The notes under the pieces: model-generated
The model's database searches: none
What the model saw: only the letters and a program-made list of their open reading frames with translations
Told to the model about the DNA's origin: nothing
Part shown: positions 16,585-25,852 of the stretch, piece by piece
Position numbering within the stretch: position 1 is the first letter of the stretch
Layout: each line of letters opens with the position of its first letter
Translations under genes and position numbers: made by a program
Origin: Desulfobulbaceae bacterium
Lineage (GTDB): Bacteria > Desulfobacterota > Desulfobulbia > Desulfobulbales > Desulfocapsaceae
Assembly: GCA_024640625.1 (NCBI GenBank)
Contig: JAHEER010000010.1
Location: 1-64,000, forward strand
Direction: 5' to 3'
Length of the DNA: 64,000 nucleotides

Positions 16585-17882
16585 CAAGCCTGCTCAATCC
16601 ATCCCGCCCACCGTTTTTTTGTCCCGGCTGTTCCCATGAACGGGTGGTACGTTCACTGGATAAATGTTTTCAGCACCTCGGACTATCCGGAAATCAGATC
16701 GCCATCGTCACCGATATAGGCTGTTCCGGACTGTTTGACACCTTCTTCAACACTCACGCCCTGCATGGACTACATGGCAGAGCTCTGACCTACGCAACCG
16801 GACTGAAGCTCGCCTGCCCCGGTTTGACAGTGGTGGTCATCATGGGCGACGGCGGCCTGGGCATAGGAGGTGCCCATGTGTTGAGCAGCTGCAGAAGAAA
16901 TCTCGACCTCAGTCTGCTGATTCTAAACAATTTCAACTACGGGATGACCGGCGGCCAGTGTTCCGCCACTACCCCTGCCGAGGCCTCCACCGCGTCAGGA
17001 TTTCTCGGGCAGCTTGAAGCGCCACTCGATATCTGCGCGGTGGCCGACGCGGCTGGAGCAACGTGGATTGACCGCATCTCGGCAGACGATGCCGCTCTGG
17101 CAGAAAGAATCGGTCACGCCCTGACCCATAATGGTTTTTCCTTGATGGATATTATGGGAATCTGTCCCGGTCGATTCAGCAAAAGGAACCGGCAGCCGAA
17201 AAAACTTATTGCCGCTTTATCAGAACGTTTCGAGAAACGAGGAACGCCTGAGCGGCATTCCTCACGTGAGGAATATGGCGAGGCGTACAGAAAACGGTGC
17301 GAGCAGGCTCAACCTGTGCGTCCCATGCGCCCCATCTCCTGCACGTCCGCTCCTGCCGAGCCGGCAACACTCCGGATACTCTTCCTCGGGTCCGCCGGTC
17401 AACGGATCAGCACCGCTGCTGAAATTCTCTGCCTGGCAGCCATGCACGGAGGACTTTACGCGACTCAAAAAAACGATTATCCGATCACCGTCCTCAGGGG
17501 ACACTCCATCAGCGAGGTAATTATAAGCCCCTTCCCCATCGGCTTCACCGGAATAAAATCCCCGGATATTATCCTGGCCTTGTCAGAGGAAGGAGTTGAA
17601 CGTCGCAAGGACACAATTGGTTCCGCCGCACCAAGCAGTTTGATACTGCAGGTGTCCGAAATCGTTATTCCGGACACCAAGGCACGACTAATAAGAGTTG
17701 ACTGCACTGCTCTTCAGGCTGCGAAAAACCAGCGAGCACTCGCTTTGCTGGCGATGCTCACCACCACCCAGCTGACCGTGAATGCAGAACTGCTGCGCCG
17801 CGCACTGGAGCACAAATTCAAAGATGATCAGCTTGAAGAAGCTCTGGCACTGGTGGAGCGCGCCAGGTCGTCAGCCGGCTAG
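16581..17882 (+). CDS. 2-oxoacid:acceptor oxidoreductase, fused beta and gamma subunits
   Basis: Residues 1-about 240 form the TPP-binding beta subunit: CPGCSHERVV near residue 14 and DIGCSG (cysteines expected to bind a 4Fe-4S cluster), and the TPP motif GDGGLGIGG with LLILNNFNYGMTGGQ. After a low-complexity linker rich in Arg, Pro and Ser (about 225-265), the rest (LRILFLGSAGQRISTAAEIL, VLRGHSISEVIISPFPI) is the gamma domain normally encoded by a separate gene. Hence this 433-residue protein joins beta and gamma, and with the alpha subunit it makes a two-gene version of the enzyme. Expected reaction: TPP-dependent oxidation of a 2-oxoacid to acyl-CoA with ferredoxin as acceptor. Confidence 0.9.
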   Translation: MTSLLNPSRPPFFCPGCSHERVVRSLDKCFQHLGLSGNQIAIVTDIGCSGLFDTFFNTHALHGLHGRALTYATGLKLACPGLTVVVIMGDGGLGIGGAHVLSSCRRNLDLSLLILNNFNYGMTGGQCSATTPAEASTASGFLGQLEAPLDICAVADAAGATWIDRISADDAALAERIGHALTHNGFSLMDIMGICPGRFSKRNRQPKKLIAALSERFEKRGTPERHSSREEYGEAYRKRCEQAQPVRPMRPISCTSAPAEPATLRILFLGSAGQRISTAAEILCLAAMHGGLYATQKNDYPITVLRGHSISEVIISPFPIGFTGIKSPDIILALSEEGVERRKDTIGSAAPSSLILQVSEIVIPDTKARLIRVDCTALQAAKNQRALALLAMLTTTQLTVNAELLRRALEHKFKDDQLEEALALVERARSSAG

Positions 17883-17903
17883 TAAATCGACAAGGGCTTC
17901 TCT

Positions 17904-18638
17904 CTAATTGTACAGCTCTTCCAAATATCTTGTAAAACGAGTCCAGGACTGTCTATCAGCCTCCTCATGGTAACGATTCGACCCCAAAACGGTGAAGGCA
18001 TGGGGCGCTCCGCTGTAGGTCACCATTTCATGCGGAACCCCGGCGCTTTCCAATTCCACGGCTAAATTGCCGAAATCTTCCATGCTGATCGCTGTATCGG
18101 CCGTGCCGTGAAATACCATGACCTTGCCCTTGGTGCGTGCATAGTCCTGCCCCTCGGGAGTGGTCAAACCGCCATGAAAGGTCACGAAGCCGTCTATCTC
18201 CACACCCGCCCTGGCCATCTCAAGCACCACGGCTCCACCGAAACAATAGCCAAATGCTACCGTCCCGGGGCTATCACCTGCATGCTTTTGAGCCTCGGCA
18301 TAGGCTGCCTCAAAAAGGCTTCTCATTCGCTGTCTGTCTTTATAGAGATCGCCGGTCAAAAGCTTTTTGTGTTCATTTTCTGTCGGCCTGACACCTTTGC
18401 CAAAAAGATCAACGGCGAAGACGTTGTACCCGAGTTCCGCCAGCATCTCGGCCCGTTTTACCTCATAGTCGGTCAGGCCATCCCAGTCATGGACCAGAAT
18501 AAGCAGAGGTTTTCCTTGGCCGGCTGCCTGATAATAGCCTTCGTAGGCCTTGCCATCAACTTCGTAAGTTACTGTTTTAGCATTTAATGTTAGTGGTATA
18601 AGTAGAACAAATAGCACACTTAGCAATATTTTTTTCAT
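17904..18638 (-). CDS. Exported dienelactone hydrolase family protein
   Basis: The 244-residue protein has a signal peptide (KKILLSVLFVLLIPLTLNAKT) and a dienelactone-hydrolase alpha/beta-hydrolase domain. The nucleophile is Cys in GYCFGG (about residue 133), with the later Asp in HGTADTAI and His in GAPHAF completing the triad. Family members hydrolyse lactones or esters; the presence of a signal peptide places this one in the periplasm, so its substrate is probably extracytoplasmic. It ends 22 bp from the oxidoreductase gene, tail to tail. Confidence 0.88.
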   Translation of the reverse strand: MKKILLSVLFVLLIPLTLNAKTVTYEVDGKAYEGYYQAAGQGKPLLILVHDWDGLTDYEVKRAEMLAELGYNVFAVDLFGKGVRPTENEHKKLLTGDLYKDRQRMRSLFEAAYAEAQKHAGDSPGTVAFGYCFGGAVVLEMARAGVEIDGFVTFHGGLTTPEGQDYARTKGKVMVFHGTADTAISMEDFGNLAVELESAGVPHEMVTYSGAPHAFTVLGSNRYHEEADRQSWTRFTRYLEELYN

Positions 18639-18669
18639 GGGTTACCCTCATTGTTGCTGGTTATCAGAT

Positions 18670-18684
18670 GCCGCCTGCGGCGGC
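18670..18684. repeat. GC-rich perfect hairpin
   Basis: GCCGCC (18670-18675), loop TGC, and GGCGGC (18679-18684) form a 6-bp all-GC stem. It lies just upstream of the dienelactone hydrolase start, between that gene and thyA, on whose strand it could act as a transcription pause or attenuator. There is no T run to make it a clear terminator. Confidence 0.4.
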
Positions 18685-18686
18685 AA

Positions 18687-18729
18687 AATATTACAGCACA
18701 ATAGTACCACTTTGTGGTATTGCAATATT
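18687..18729. repeat. Long imperfect palindrome between thyA and the dienelactone hydrolase gene
   Basis: The centre TACCAC-TTT-GTGGTA (about 18705-18719) is perfect, flanked by CAATAG/TATTG-like arms and ending in AATATT on both sides (18687-18692 and 18724-18729). The overall dyad spans about 43 bp. It could be an operator for the leftward hydrolase gene or a folding element in a thyA-hydrolase transcript. Confidence 0.4.
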
Positions 18730-18831
18730 AAATGGAGGGAATCTTAACTGCTCGTATCCGGCGCCCCGGTCACCGCCAAGATAGAAGCCAATTACCCATG
18801 GCTCTTGATCAGCAGAGGTCTGGGAATACTG

Positions 18832-19683
18832 CTAAACGCTGAAGGGATAATTTATTGCCGGATGGTGCTGGTAGCCATGCAGTTCGAAGTCATCAACGCT
18901 TACCCACGTCTCCAGGTCTTCCAATGTTTTGATATCGGGGTTTATTGAAAGTTTGGGCAACGGGTAGGGCTCTCTCTTGAGCTGGACATCACGCATCAAG
19001 TCAAGCTGATCTTCATAGATGTGGAGATTGATAATCTTATGATAGGCTGTGGCCGGTTCGAGGCCGGTTATCTGGGCCATGACCATCAGCAGCCAGCCGA
19101 CCTGCACCTGGTTAAAGGCATGCCCTAAGGGAAGATCATCAGAACGCTGGTAGGAAGTAAGGTACAATTTTCCGTCGAGAATGGAAAAGGTGTGGGTGTG
19201 CATGCATGGATTAAGACAGGCGCGGTCGCGTTCTCCGGGATTGTAGAAGGTCATGATCTCGCAACGATTGTCAATACCCTGTCGCAGGTCTTCGTAAACG
19301 TTTCTCAGCTGATCGATGCGTTTGCCTTCCGGATTTCTCCAATCCCTGCCCTGGGCCCCATAACAGCGGCCCATGTCGTCGGTGCCTTTGCGGAAAGGGT
19401 TTTTCAGCCAGTCCTCGTTGTCGTTGGCATTGGCGTTCCAGGTATTACAGCCGATTTTTCTAAAATCTGCGGCGCTCGTATACCCCCTGAGGTAGCCGAG
19501 CATTTCGGCAATTGCCGGTTTCCAGAGGAGTTTTTTGGTGGTCAGCACCGGCAGAGTCCCGTCACTTACATCATACTCCAGATCCGCGTTGATAACGGTA
19601 ATACATCGTTTTCCCGTGCGCTGGTTATCTACCCAGACGCCTTTTTCAATTACCCTTCTGCATAAATCCTGATATTGCTTCAT
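18832..19683 (-). CDS. thyA: Thymidylate synthase (ThyA)
   Basis: The 283-residue protein makes dTMP from dUMP with methylene-tetrahydrofolate. It has the N-terminal [21 protein letters not shown] region, the Trp-rich [15 protein letters not shown] block, the active-site Cys in [12 protein letters not shown], and the dUMP-binding [15 protein letters not shown] and [13 protein letters not shown] motifs (both strongly conserved). The active-site loop reads NPCMHTHTF rather than the common PCHxxFQF, placing it in a divergent ThyA branch. It stands alone, with 149 bp or more free on both sides. Confidence 0.93.
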   Translation of the reverse strand: MKQYQDLCRRVIEKGVWVDNQRTGKRCITVINADLEYDVSDGTLPVLTTKKLLWKPAIAEMLGYLRGYTSAADFRKIGCNTWNANANDNEDWLKNPFRKGTDDMGRCYGAQGRDWRNPEGKRIDQLRNVYEDLRQGIDNRCEIMTFYNPGERDRACLNPCMHTHTFSILDGKLYLTSYQRSDDLPLGHAFNQVQVGWLLMVMAQITGLEPATAYHKIINLHIYEDQLDLMRDVQLKREPYPLPKLSINPDIKTLEDLETWVSVDDFELHGYQHHPAINYPFSV

Positions 19684-20133
19684 GCCTTCCTCTGCTGATT
19701 ATTTTTTGGTGTATTGGTAAAGCCCCGCACGCAACCAGGTAAGGTGGGCAGCCCTCACTTCATGAACAGGCAATGCGGGAGGATCAGTAAAACGCTCGTT
19801 TACGGAGGTGTAGTTGAAAAACTTATGCCAGTGAGACGAAAGTCAAGAACCAATTCCACCTTTTAGCATGATGGCAGAAAATTATTTAATAACAGCTAGT
19901 TGATTTCAAGAGATGGGCCATCCACTGAATGAGACTGACCTTGAGGCTCCCGCCCTCATCTGCAAAGATACGGAGTTGGCCCTGAAGCGCACTATTGACC
20001 CAGCCTTCATTGTGTTTCTTTTTAACAGAAATCCATAAAATTTTGATATAATCGAAGGAGGATAATTGGTTGCCGGCAGGAGCCTCTCTCACTCGGTAGG
20101 TGGTATCTCACTGTTAATGATTGATCAATAATC
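19684..20133. other. 450-bp intergenic region upstream of the giant activase
   Basis: It lies between divergent thyA and the activase gene. A TATAAT box at 20047-20052 followed by GAAGGAGGATAATTGG could be a promoter with an unused Shine-Dalgarno sequence; no good -35 box is seen. A short leftward reading frame (19886-20092) has no recognisable likeness and was not called. Nothing else is evident. Confidence 0.4.
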
Positions 20134-23100
20134 GTGTATCAGCAAGATTACAATATCGATCCGGCTCTCACTCCCGCCGTCCATGCCTGTCATCTGGGAA
20201 TGGATCTGGGGTCAACTACCGCCAAAATAGTCCTGGTCGACCCTACCGGCGCCATAAGATTTCAACGCTATCTTCGCCATCAGACAGAAGTATTACCCAC
20301 CCTTCTCACCATGCTTGCCGATTTACAGGAGGCATGCGGCAGCGTTACGGTTCAGCCTGTATTCACAGGTTCGGCAGGGATGGGATTGGCAGAGCAGACC
20401 GGGATACGGTTTATCCAGGAAGTCGTCGCCCAGGCAGAGGCCGTGCGCACCTATCGCCCCGACTGCCGCATGCTCATCGATATCGGTGGTGAAGATTGTA
20501 AAATGATCTTCTTCGACCAGCACACCCGTCCGGACATGCGAATGAACGGTAATTGTGCCGGCGGCACCGGATCATTTATAGATCAGATGTCATCGTTAAT
20601 GGATGTTCCCCTTGCCAAGCTCGATACGTTCGCCCAGCAAAGCAACGTAGAGCACGAAATCGCCTCAAGATGCGGAGTCTTCGCCAAAACCGATATTCAG
20701 AACCTGGTCAATACCGGTGCCGAAAAAAGCGACATCGCCCGTTCGGTATTCAAGGCGGTTGCCTGCCAGGTGGTCACCTCCCTGGCCAGAGGGCGCAAGA
20801 TTGAAGGACCCGTGCTGTTCACCGGCGGTCCCCTCCATTTTTTCAAGAGCCTGCGCGATGCTCTTTTAGAGGTACTTGATCTTCCCGAAGGGAAAGCCAT
20901 CCTCCCTGCCGAATCGCTTATCTATCCCGCCTATGGGGCAGCCCTGGGCAGCAGCGGCTGCACTGATGAAACTTTCACTGTCGACAAGCTCATCGAAAGG
21001 TTGAAACGACGCATTGGCAAATCGGAAAGGTCTGACTGCCATCCACCCCTTTTCACCAGCAGGGAGCACTATCAGAGCTGGGTTCGAGACAAAGACCGAC
21101 ATCAGGTAGCTGCTGTTCCCCTCTCCAAGGCGGCCTCAGACGTTGTCTATCTTGGTATAGATGCCGGGTCAACCACCACCAAAATGGTGGCCATCGACAC
21201 ACGGGGTCAACTGCTTTTCAAATATTATTCCGCAAATCGCGGTGATCCATTGGCCAAAGTCCGCGACGGATTAGAGAAACTAGACAACCTCTTCATGTCC
21301 CAGGCTGAAGAATTCACCATCGGCTGCGCCGCTGCCACGGGCTACGGTGAAGATCTGGTGAAATCTGCCTTCGGTCTTGATATCGGGATTGTTGAAACCC
21401 TGGCCCATTACCAGGCTGCCAAAGTGTTCGAACCTGAGGTTTCTTTCATTCTCGACATTGGCGGCCAGGATATGAAGGCGGTGTACGTTACTGGGGGAGT
21501 GGTCCGGGATATCGAAGTCAACGAGTCATGTTCATCCGGCTGCGGTTCTTTTATCGAGACCTTCGGTGACGCGCTCGGCTTTTCCCCTGAAGAATTCGGT
21601 GAGCTTGCCTGTTTCGCCAAACATCCGGTAGATCTTGGCAGCAGGTGCACCGTCTTTATGAATTCCTGCGTAAAGCAGGCCCTGCGGCAGGTCAACGATG
21701 CGGCAGATGTGGCCGCCGGGTTGTCTTACTCGGTCATCCAGAACTGTCTGCATAAAGTGTTGCGCGTCGCCGATATTTCAGTACTCGGCCCGAAAGTCGT
21801 GGTCCAGGGAGGAACGTTTAAAAATCCAGCTGTGCTCAGGGCCTTTGAAAAACTTCTGGGCATAGAGGTTATTCGTCCTGATATCGCCGAATACATGGGT
21901 GCTTACGGCGCCGCACTGGTCGCCGCTGAACATGCCCGCAGGCAACAGTCAGGTGCGGGCAGCAGACCTGCAGATCTTCTTGCCACAAGTCGCCCGAACA
22001 GGACCACCGAATCGCATTGCGGGGGATGCACCAACCATTGCCGAATTAGGAGCGTCCAGTTTTCCGGGGCCAGGAGCTACCATACCGGCAACCGCTGTGA
22101 GAGGATTTTCAGTAATTGTGACCGGATCAGGGAACCGGGACGCAACCTGGTGGCGGAAAAACTTCAGCTGCTTGAACACCTGGACCGGGAACAGCTCGAT
22201 TCTCCCCTGCTCAGTGTCGGCCTGCCGATGGCGCTCAATGTGTGGGAAAATTATCCTTTCTGGGCAACCTTATTCAGAGGACTGGGCTGGCGGGTTGTCC
22301 GTTCCCGCATCTCCACCCCATCTTTGATCAAGGAAAGCGCCGCCACGGTGATGTCCGATAATATCTGTTACCCGGCCAAACTCGCTCACGCGCACATCAT
22401 TGACCTCACCAGGCGTGATGTCGATCACATCTTTTATCCCCGGGTGACCTTCGAACAGCCGACATTCGAGGATACCGCCAATCACTATAACTGCCCGATA
22501 GTGACAGGTTACCCCGATGTTATCGATGGTGCGGTCAACCCTGCGGAACGCGGCGTTAAGATGGATAGTCCCCTGATTAATTTCAGGGACACCGAACAGC
22601 TGCGTTCCGGCTGCCTCGACTATCTGGCTCGTTTTGATATTGGAAAATTGCGATTCGAGCGGGCCTTTGTTCAGGCTCTTGAAATCCAGCAGTCGTTCAG
22701 GAAGGCACTGCTCCTGAAGGGAGCAGAAGTTATTGCTGCTGCCAGAGCTCAGCACTGCCCTCTCATTGTGCTGGGCGGCCGGCCTTACCACATTGATCCG
22801 CTCATAAACCACCACATAGCAGAAATGATCGCTGCACTGGGGCTGCACGTCCTGACCGAGGACGCCTTGCCACTGGACACGATCACTCTTACAGAACCTT
22901 TGCAGGTAGTCGATCAATGGGAGTATTCCAATCGCCTCTACCGAGCCGCACACTGGGCCGGGGCGGAACCTCTGGCCGAATTCATTCAGCTCAATTCCTT
23001 TGGCTGCGGTCCGGATGCGGTGATTATTGACGAACTCAAGGCCATTCTTAAGACCTACTCCAAAACTCCGGTCGTCCTTAAAATAGACGAGATAACAAGC

Positions 23101-24441
23101 ATCGGTTCCGCGCGCCTTCGGGTTCGCTCGCTGGTTGAGTCCCGAACAGCCGGTTCTCGGGCGACCACGCAAAAGTCTCGACCGGCCCTGCCGCCATTCA
23201 CGGACCGGGACCGACACCGCACTCTGCTTTTTCCCGATTTTTCTCCAATCTACTCGCTTTTTGCCCAGGCATCGCTTGCTCCCCTTGGGTATCATGTCGA
23301 AATATTGCCCCCACCCGACAAAGAATCGATTAGGCTTGGCCTGAGGTATACTAATAACGACATCTGCTACCCGGCGATCATTACCGTCGGGGATGTGCTC
23401 AAAGCTCTGCACACGGGTTCCTATGACAAAGACAGAGTCGCTGTTGGTTTCACCGAAACCGGTGGTCAATGCCGAGCCACCAACTACCACAGCCTGATTA
23501 AAAAGGGGCTGCTCAACGGCGGCTACGGTGATATTCCAGTCATTACCGCCTCTTTCAAAGAGTTGCGCTCTAACCATCAGCCGGGTTTTCGCCTCAACCG
23601 GCTGAGACTGATCTCTCTTGTCCTCTCATCATTGCTGGTCGCCGACCAGCTTATCCGCATGTACCATGCAACCGCGGTCAGAGAGAAACAGACCGGCGAC
23701 GCCCTGACCATTCTGAAAAAACATGTCGACACAGCCCGCCAAAAAGTTATCGGCTGGACCGTGCAAGACAGTCAGAATATCCTCGAGGAGGCCATCGAGG
23801 AATTTAATTCGATCCCCACCTTCTCCGCCACTTACCCCAAGACCGGACTGGTAGGCGAGATCTATGTCAAGTACAATCCTTTCAGCAACTCCAATATTGT
23901 CCAGAGACTGATGCAAAGCGGGATCGAGGTGGTCATTCCTCCACTGCTCACTTTTTTTATGCAAAACTTTGTCAATATTGATTTCAACCACCGCCACAAC
24001 ATACTGAACGTCCCCTTCGTAGAGAGGAAAACCCAGGATCTGCTGCACAGAATTGTGGCCAATAGAATCAAAAAGGTAAACGCTCTGATGAAACGCTTTA
24101 CTCATCCTCTAGAGCCTATCAGCCTGCCGGAAACTCTGGCTGTCCAGGCCAGCAGGGTCATCAGCCTGGTGAACCAGTCCGGCGAAGGTTGGCTTCTTCC
24201 CGGTGAGATAATTTCCATGGCCGAAGCGGGCATTCGCAACATAATCAGTCTCCAGCCCTTCGGCTGCATAGCCAACCACGTCGTCGCCAAGGGTATCGGC
24301 TCGCGACTCTCACGGCTCTATCCCGACCTTAACTTTCTCAACCTCGATATGGATGCGGGCAACAGCGACGTTAATCTCCAAAATCGCCTGGATTTCTTCA
24401 TCCACTCAGCCAAATACCATGACCACCATGGCCTGGCATAG
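20134..24441 (+). CDS. Giant acyl-CoA dehydratase activase-related protein (two BadF/HgdC ATPase domains plus DUF2229 and HgdB-like parts)
   Basis: The 1435-residue protein starts at GTG (an in-frame stop lies just upstream). Domain 1 (about 20-270) has LGMDLGSTTAKIV and GNCAGGTGSFID; domain 2 (about 345-600) has LGIDAGSTTTKMV and ESCSSGCGSFIE. These match the ASKHA ATPase that drives electrons into 2-hydroxyacyl-CoA dehydratases and benzoyl-CoA reductases, with a cysteine in each domain at the place that holds the bridging 4Fe-4S cluster. A Cys-rich motif (GGCTNHCRIR, about 627) precedes a DUF2229 region (LSVGLPMALNVWENYPFWATLF) and an HgdB/C-like end (LVGEIYVKYNPFSNSNIV). This large fused form is widespread in anaerobes and its client is generally unknown. 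It is followed by lhgO after 163 bp. Confidence 0.88.
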   Translation: MYQQDYNIDPALTPAVHACHLGMDLGSTTAKIVLVDPTGAIRFQRYLRHQTEVLPTLLTMLADLQEACGSVTVQPVFTGSAGMGLAEQTGIRFIQEVVAQAEAVRTYRPDCRMLIDIGGEDCKMIFFDQHTRPDMRMNGNCAGGTGSFIDQMSSLMDVPLAKLDTFAQQSNVEHEIASRCGVFAKTDIQNLVNTGAEKSDIARSVFKAVACQVVTSLARGRKIEGPVLFTGGPLHFFKSLRDALLEVLDLPEGKAILPAESLIYPAYGAALGSSGCTDETFTVDKLIERLKRRIGKSERSDCHPPLFTSREHYQSWVRDKDRHQVAAVPLSKAASDVVYLGIDAGSTTTKMVAIDTRGQLLFKYYSANRGDPLAKVRDGLEKLDNLFMSQAEEFTIGCAAATGYGEDLVKSAFGLDIGIVETLAHYQAAKVFEPEVSFILDIGGQDMKAVYVTGGVVRDIEVNESCSSGCGSFIETFGDALGFSPEEFGELACFAKHPVDLGSRCTVFMNSCVKQALRQVNDAADVAAGLSYSVIQNCLHKVLRVADISVLGPKVVVQGGTFKNPAVLRAFEKLLGIEVIRPDIAEYMGAYGAALVAAEHARRQQSGAGSRPADLLATSRPNRTTESHCGGCTNHCRIRSVQFSGARSYHTGNRCERIFSNCDRIREPGRNLVAEKLQLLEHLDREQLDSPLLSVGLPMALNVWENYPFWATLFRGLGWRVVRSRISTPSLIKESAATVMSDNICYPAKLAHAHIIDLTRRDVDHIFYPRVTFEQPTFEDTANHYNCPIVTGYPDVIDGAVNPAERGVKMDSPLINFRDTEQLRSGCLDYLARFDIGKLRFERAFVQALEIQQSFRKALLLKGAEVIAAARAQHCPLIVLGGRPYHIDPLINHHIAEMIAALGLHVLTEDALPLDTITLTEPLQVVDQWEYSNRLYRAAHWAGAEPLAEFIQLNSFGCGPDAVIIDELKAILKTYSKTPVVLKIDEITSIGSARLRVRSLVESRTAGSRATTQKSRPALPPFTDRDRHRTLLFPDFSPIYSLFAQASLAPLGYHVEILPPPDKESIRLGLRYTNNDICYPAIITVGDVLKALHTGSYDKDRVAVGFTETGGQCRATNYHSLIKKGLLNGGYGDIPVITASFKELRSNHQPGFRLNRLRLISLVLSSLLVADQLIRMYHATAVREKQTGDALTILKKHVDTARQKVIGWTVQDSQNILEEAIEEFNSIPTFSATYPKTGLVGEIYVKYNPFSNSNIVQRLMQSGIEVVIPPLLTFFMQNFVNIDFNHRHNILNVPFVERKTQDLLHRIVANRIKKVNALMKRFTHPLEPISLPETLAVQASRVISLVNQSGEGWLLPGEIISMAEAGIRNIISLQPFGCIANHVVAKGIGSRLSRLYPDLNFLNLDMDAGNSDVNLQNRLDFFIHSAKYHDHHGLA

Positions 24442-24604
24442 TCGGGCTGTGGGTTCTTGTTCGCCTCTTTATCAGGAGTTGACAGCACGTCTGTAAGCGC
24501 CTCCTGAGTTAGGACAATTTCATCTTCCTCGGCCCCCTCCCGCTTTGCAAAGTCCAATCAATATGCTATGAGAGACCGTAGCCAATGAAACGAGGGACAC
24601 TACC

Positions 24605-25813
24605 ATGGAAGAAATTCGCAGTGATTTGACGGTGATTGGCGCCGGCATCGTCGGCGTTGCCACCGCCCTGCAGCTCACCCAGAGATTTCCCCAGCTGTCA
24701 ATCACTTTGATAGACAAGGAAGGGGCTCCCGCCAGACATCAGACCGGTCACAATTCAGGTGTCGTGCATGCGGGAGTTTATTACAAACCCGGCAGCCTCA
24801 AAGCCGATTTCTGCAAACGGGGGGCGGACCTCACCAGGGACCTGTGCCGGGAGCACCAGCTGCCCTATCAGCAGTGCGGCAAACTGCTGGTGGCGACCGA
24901 CGATCTCGAATATCGGCGTATGCTCGATCTGGAACATCGATGCCGGGAGAACAAAATTGAAGTTGAACGGCTTGACGAGCATGATCTGCGCACCATGGAA
25001 CCCCATGTCGTCGGGGTCGGAGCGCTACTGGTTCGCCGCACCGCAATCACCGATTTCATCGCCATCACCCGGACACTGATGGAGCTTTTTCAGCAGAACG
25101 GCGGGTTGACCCTTATGGGAAAGGAGGTCACCACCATCGAAGAGCACCGGGACGGTGTAAAGATACGTGCCGGCGACAAAGGGGTTGAATCATCTTCATT
25201 GCTCGTCTGCGGTGGACTCATGGCAGACAGGCTGGCCCGAAGGATGAACATCGATCTTGATTTTCAGATCATCCCATTCAGAGGCGAATACTACCGGCTT
25301 ACGCCCGAATTCAACGATATTGTCAGCCACCTCATCTACCCCATTCCCGATCCCGATCTGCCGTTTCTCGGGGTGCATCTCACCCTGATGATCGACGGGA
25401 CGGTCACCGTTGGGCCCAACGCGGTACTGGGCTGGAAACGGGAAGGTTACGGCAGCGTAAATTTCGATTTCAAAGATGTGGCCGAGATGGTTGCCTTTCC
25501 CGGATTCTGGAGAGTTCTCAGGGCGAATCTCGGCACGGGATTCAGTGAATTTCTGGACTCTCTCTATAAACCGGGTTATCTGAAGCGGGTAAAGAAGTAT
25601 TGTCCGCAGCTCAGAGTGGCAGATCTCTCCCCCTACCCCGCAGGTATACGTGCGCAGGCGGTCATGTCCAACGGTGAACTGGTGCATGATTTTTTGTTCA
25701 CTGAAACCGAGCGCTCACTGCACGTCTGCAATGCACCTTCTCCGGCGGCCACGTCGGCGCTTCCCATTGGAGCCTACCTGTGTGATAAGGCAGCGGAAAA
25801 GTTCCGGCTCTAG
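24605..25813 (+). CDS. lhgO: L-2-hydroxyglutarate oxidase/dehydrogenase (LhgO)
   Basis: The 402-residue FAD enzyme has the Rossmann motif TVIGAGIVGVATALQLTQ (about residues 9-26), and family marks HNSGVVHAGVYYKPGSLKADFC and PFRGEYYRL. It oxidises L-2-hydroxyglutarate to 2-oxoglutarate, usually feeding electrons to the quinone pool. It stands just after the giant activase whose family includes the activator of 2-hydroxyglutaryl-CoA dehydratase, so a shared link to 2-hydroxyglutarate is possible but weak, as 2-hydroxyglutarate stereochemistry and the missing dehydratase genes leave it open. GAGGGA lies nine bases before the ATG. Confidence 0.92.
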   Translation: MEEIRSDLTVIGAGIVGVATALQLTQRFPQLSITLIDKEGAPARHQTGHNSGVVHAGVYYKPGSLKADFCKRGADLTRDLCREHQLPYQQCGKLLVATDDLEYRRMLDLEHRCRENKIEVERLDEHDLRTMEPHVVGVGALLVRRTAITDFIAITRTLMELFQQNGGLTLMGKEVTTIEEHRDGVKIRAGDKGVESSSLLVCGGLMADRLARRMNIDLDFQIIPFRGEYYRLTPEFNDIVSHLIYPIPDPDLPFLGVHLTLMIDGTVTVGPNAVLGWKREGYGSVNFDFKDVAEMVAFPGFWRVLRANLGTGFSEFLDSLYKPGYLKRVKKYCPQLRVADLSPYPAGIRAQAVMSNGELVHDFLFTETERSLHVCNAPSPAATSALPIGAYLCDKAAEKFRL

Positions 25814-25852
25814 AACGGTCAATCGTCATATTACGCGGTGCTTGCGGGTAGC

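Noticed and set aside
19886-20092. 68-codon leftward frame upstream of the activase gene
   Set aside because: No clear Shine-Dalgarno sequence or family likeness; kept only as a remark in the intergenic entry.
22270-23577. 435-codon leftward open frame inside the giant activase gene
   Set aside because: Its translation lacks any family likeness and it is the mirror of a strongly conserved coding region, so it is a shadow frame.
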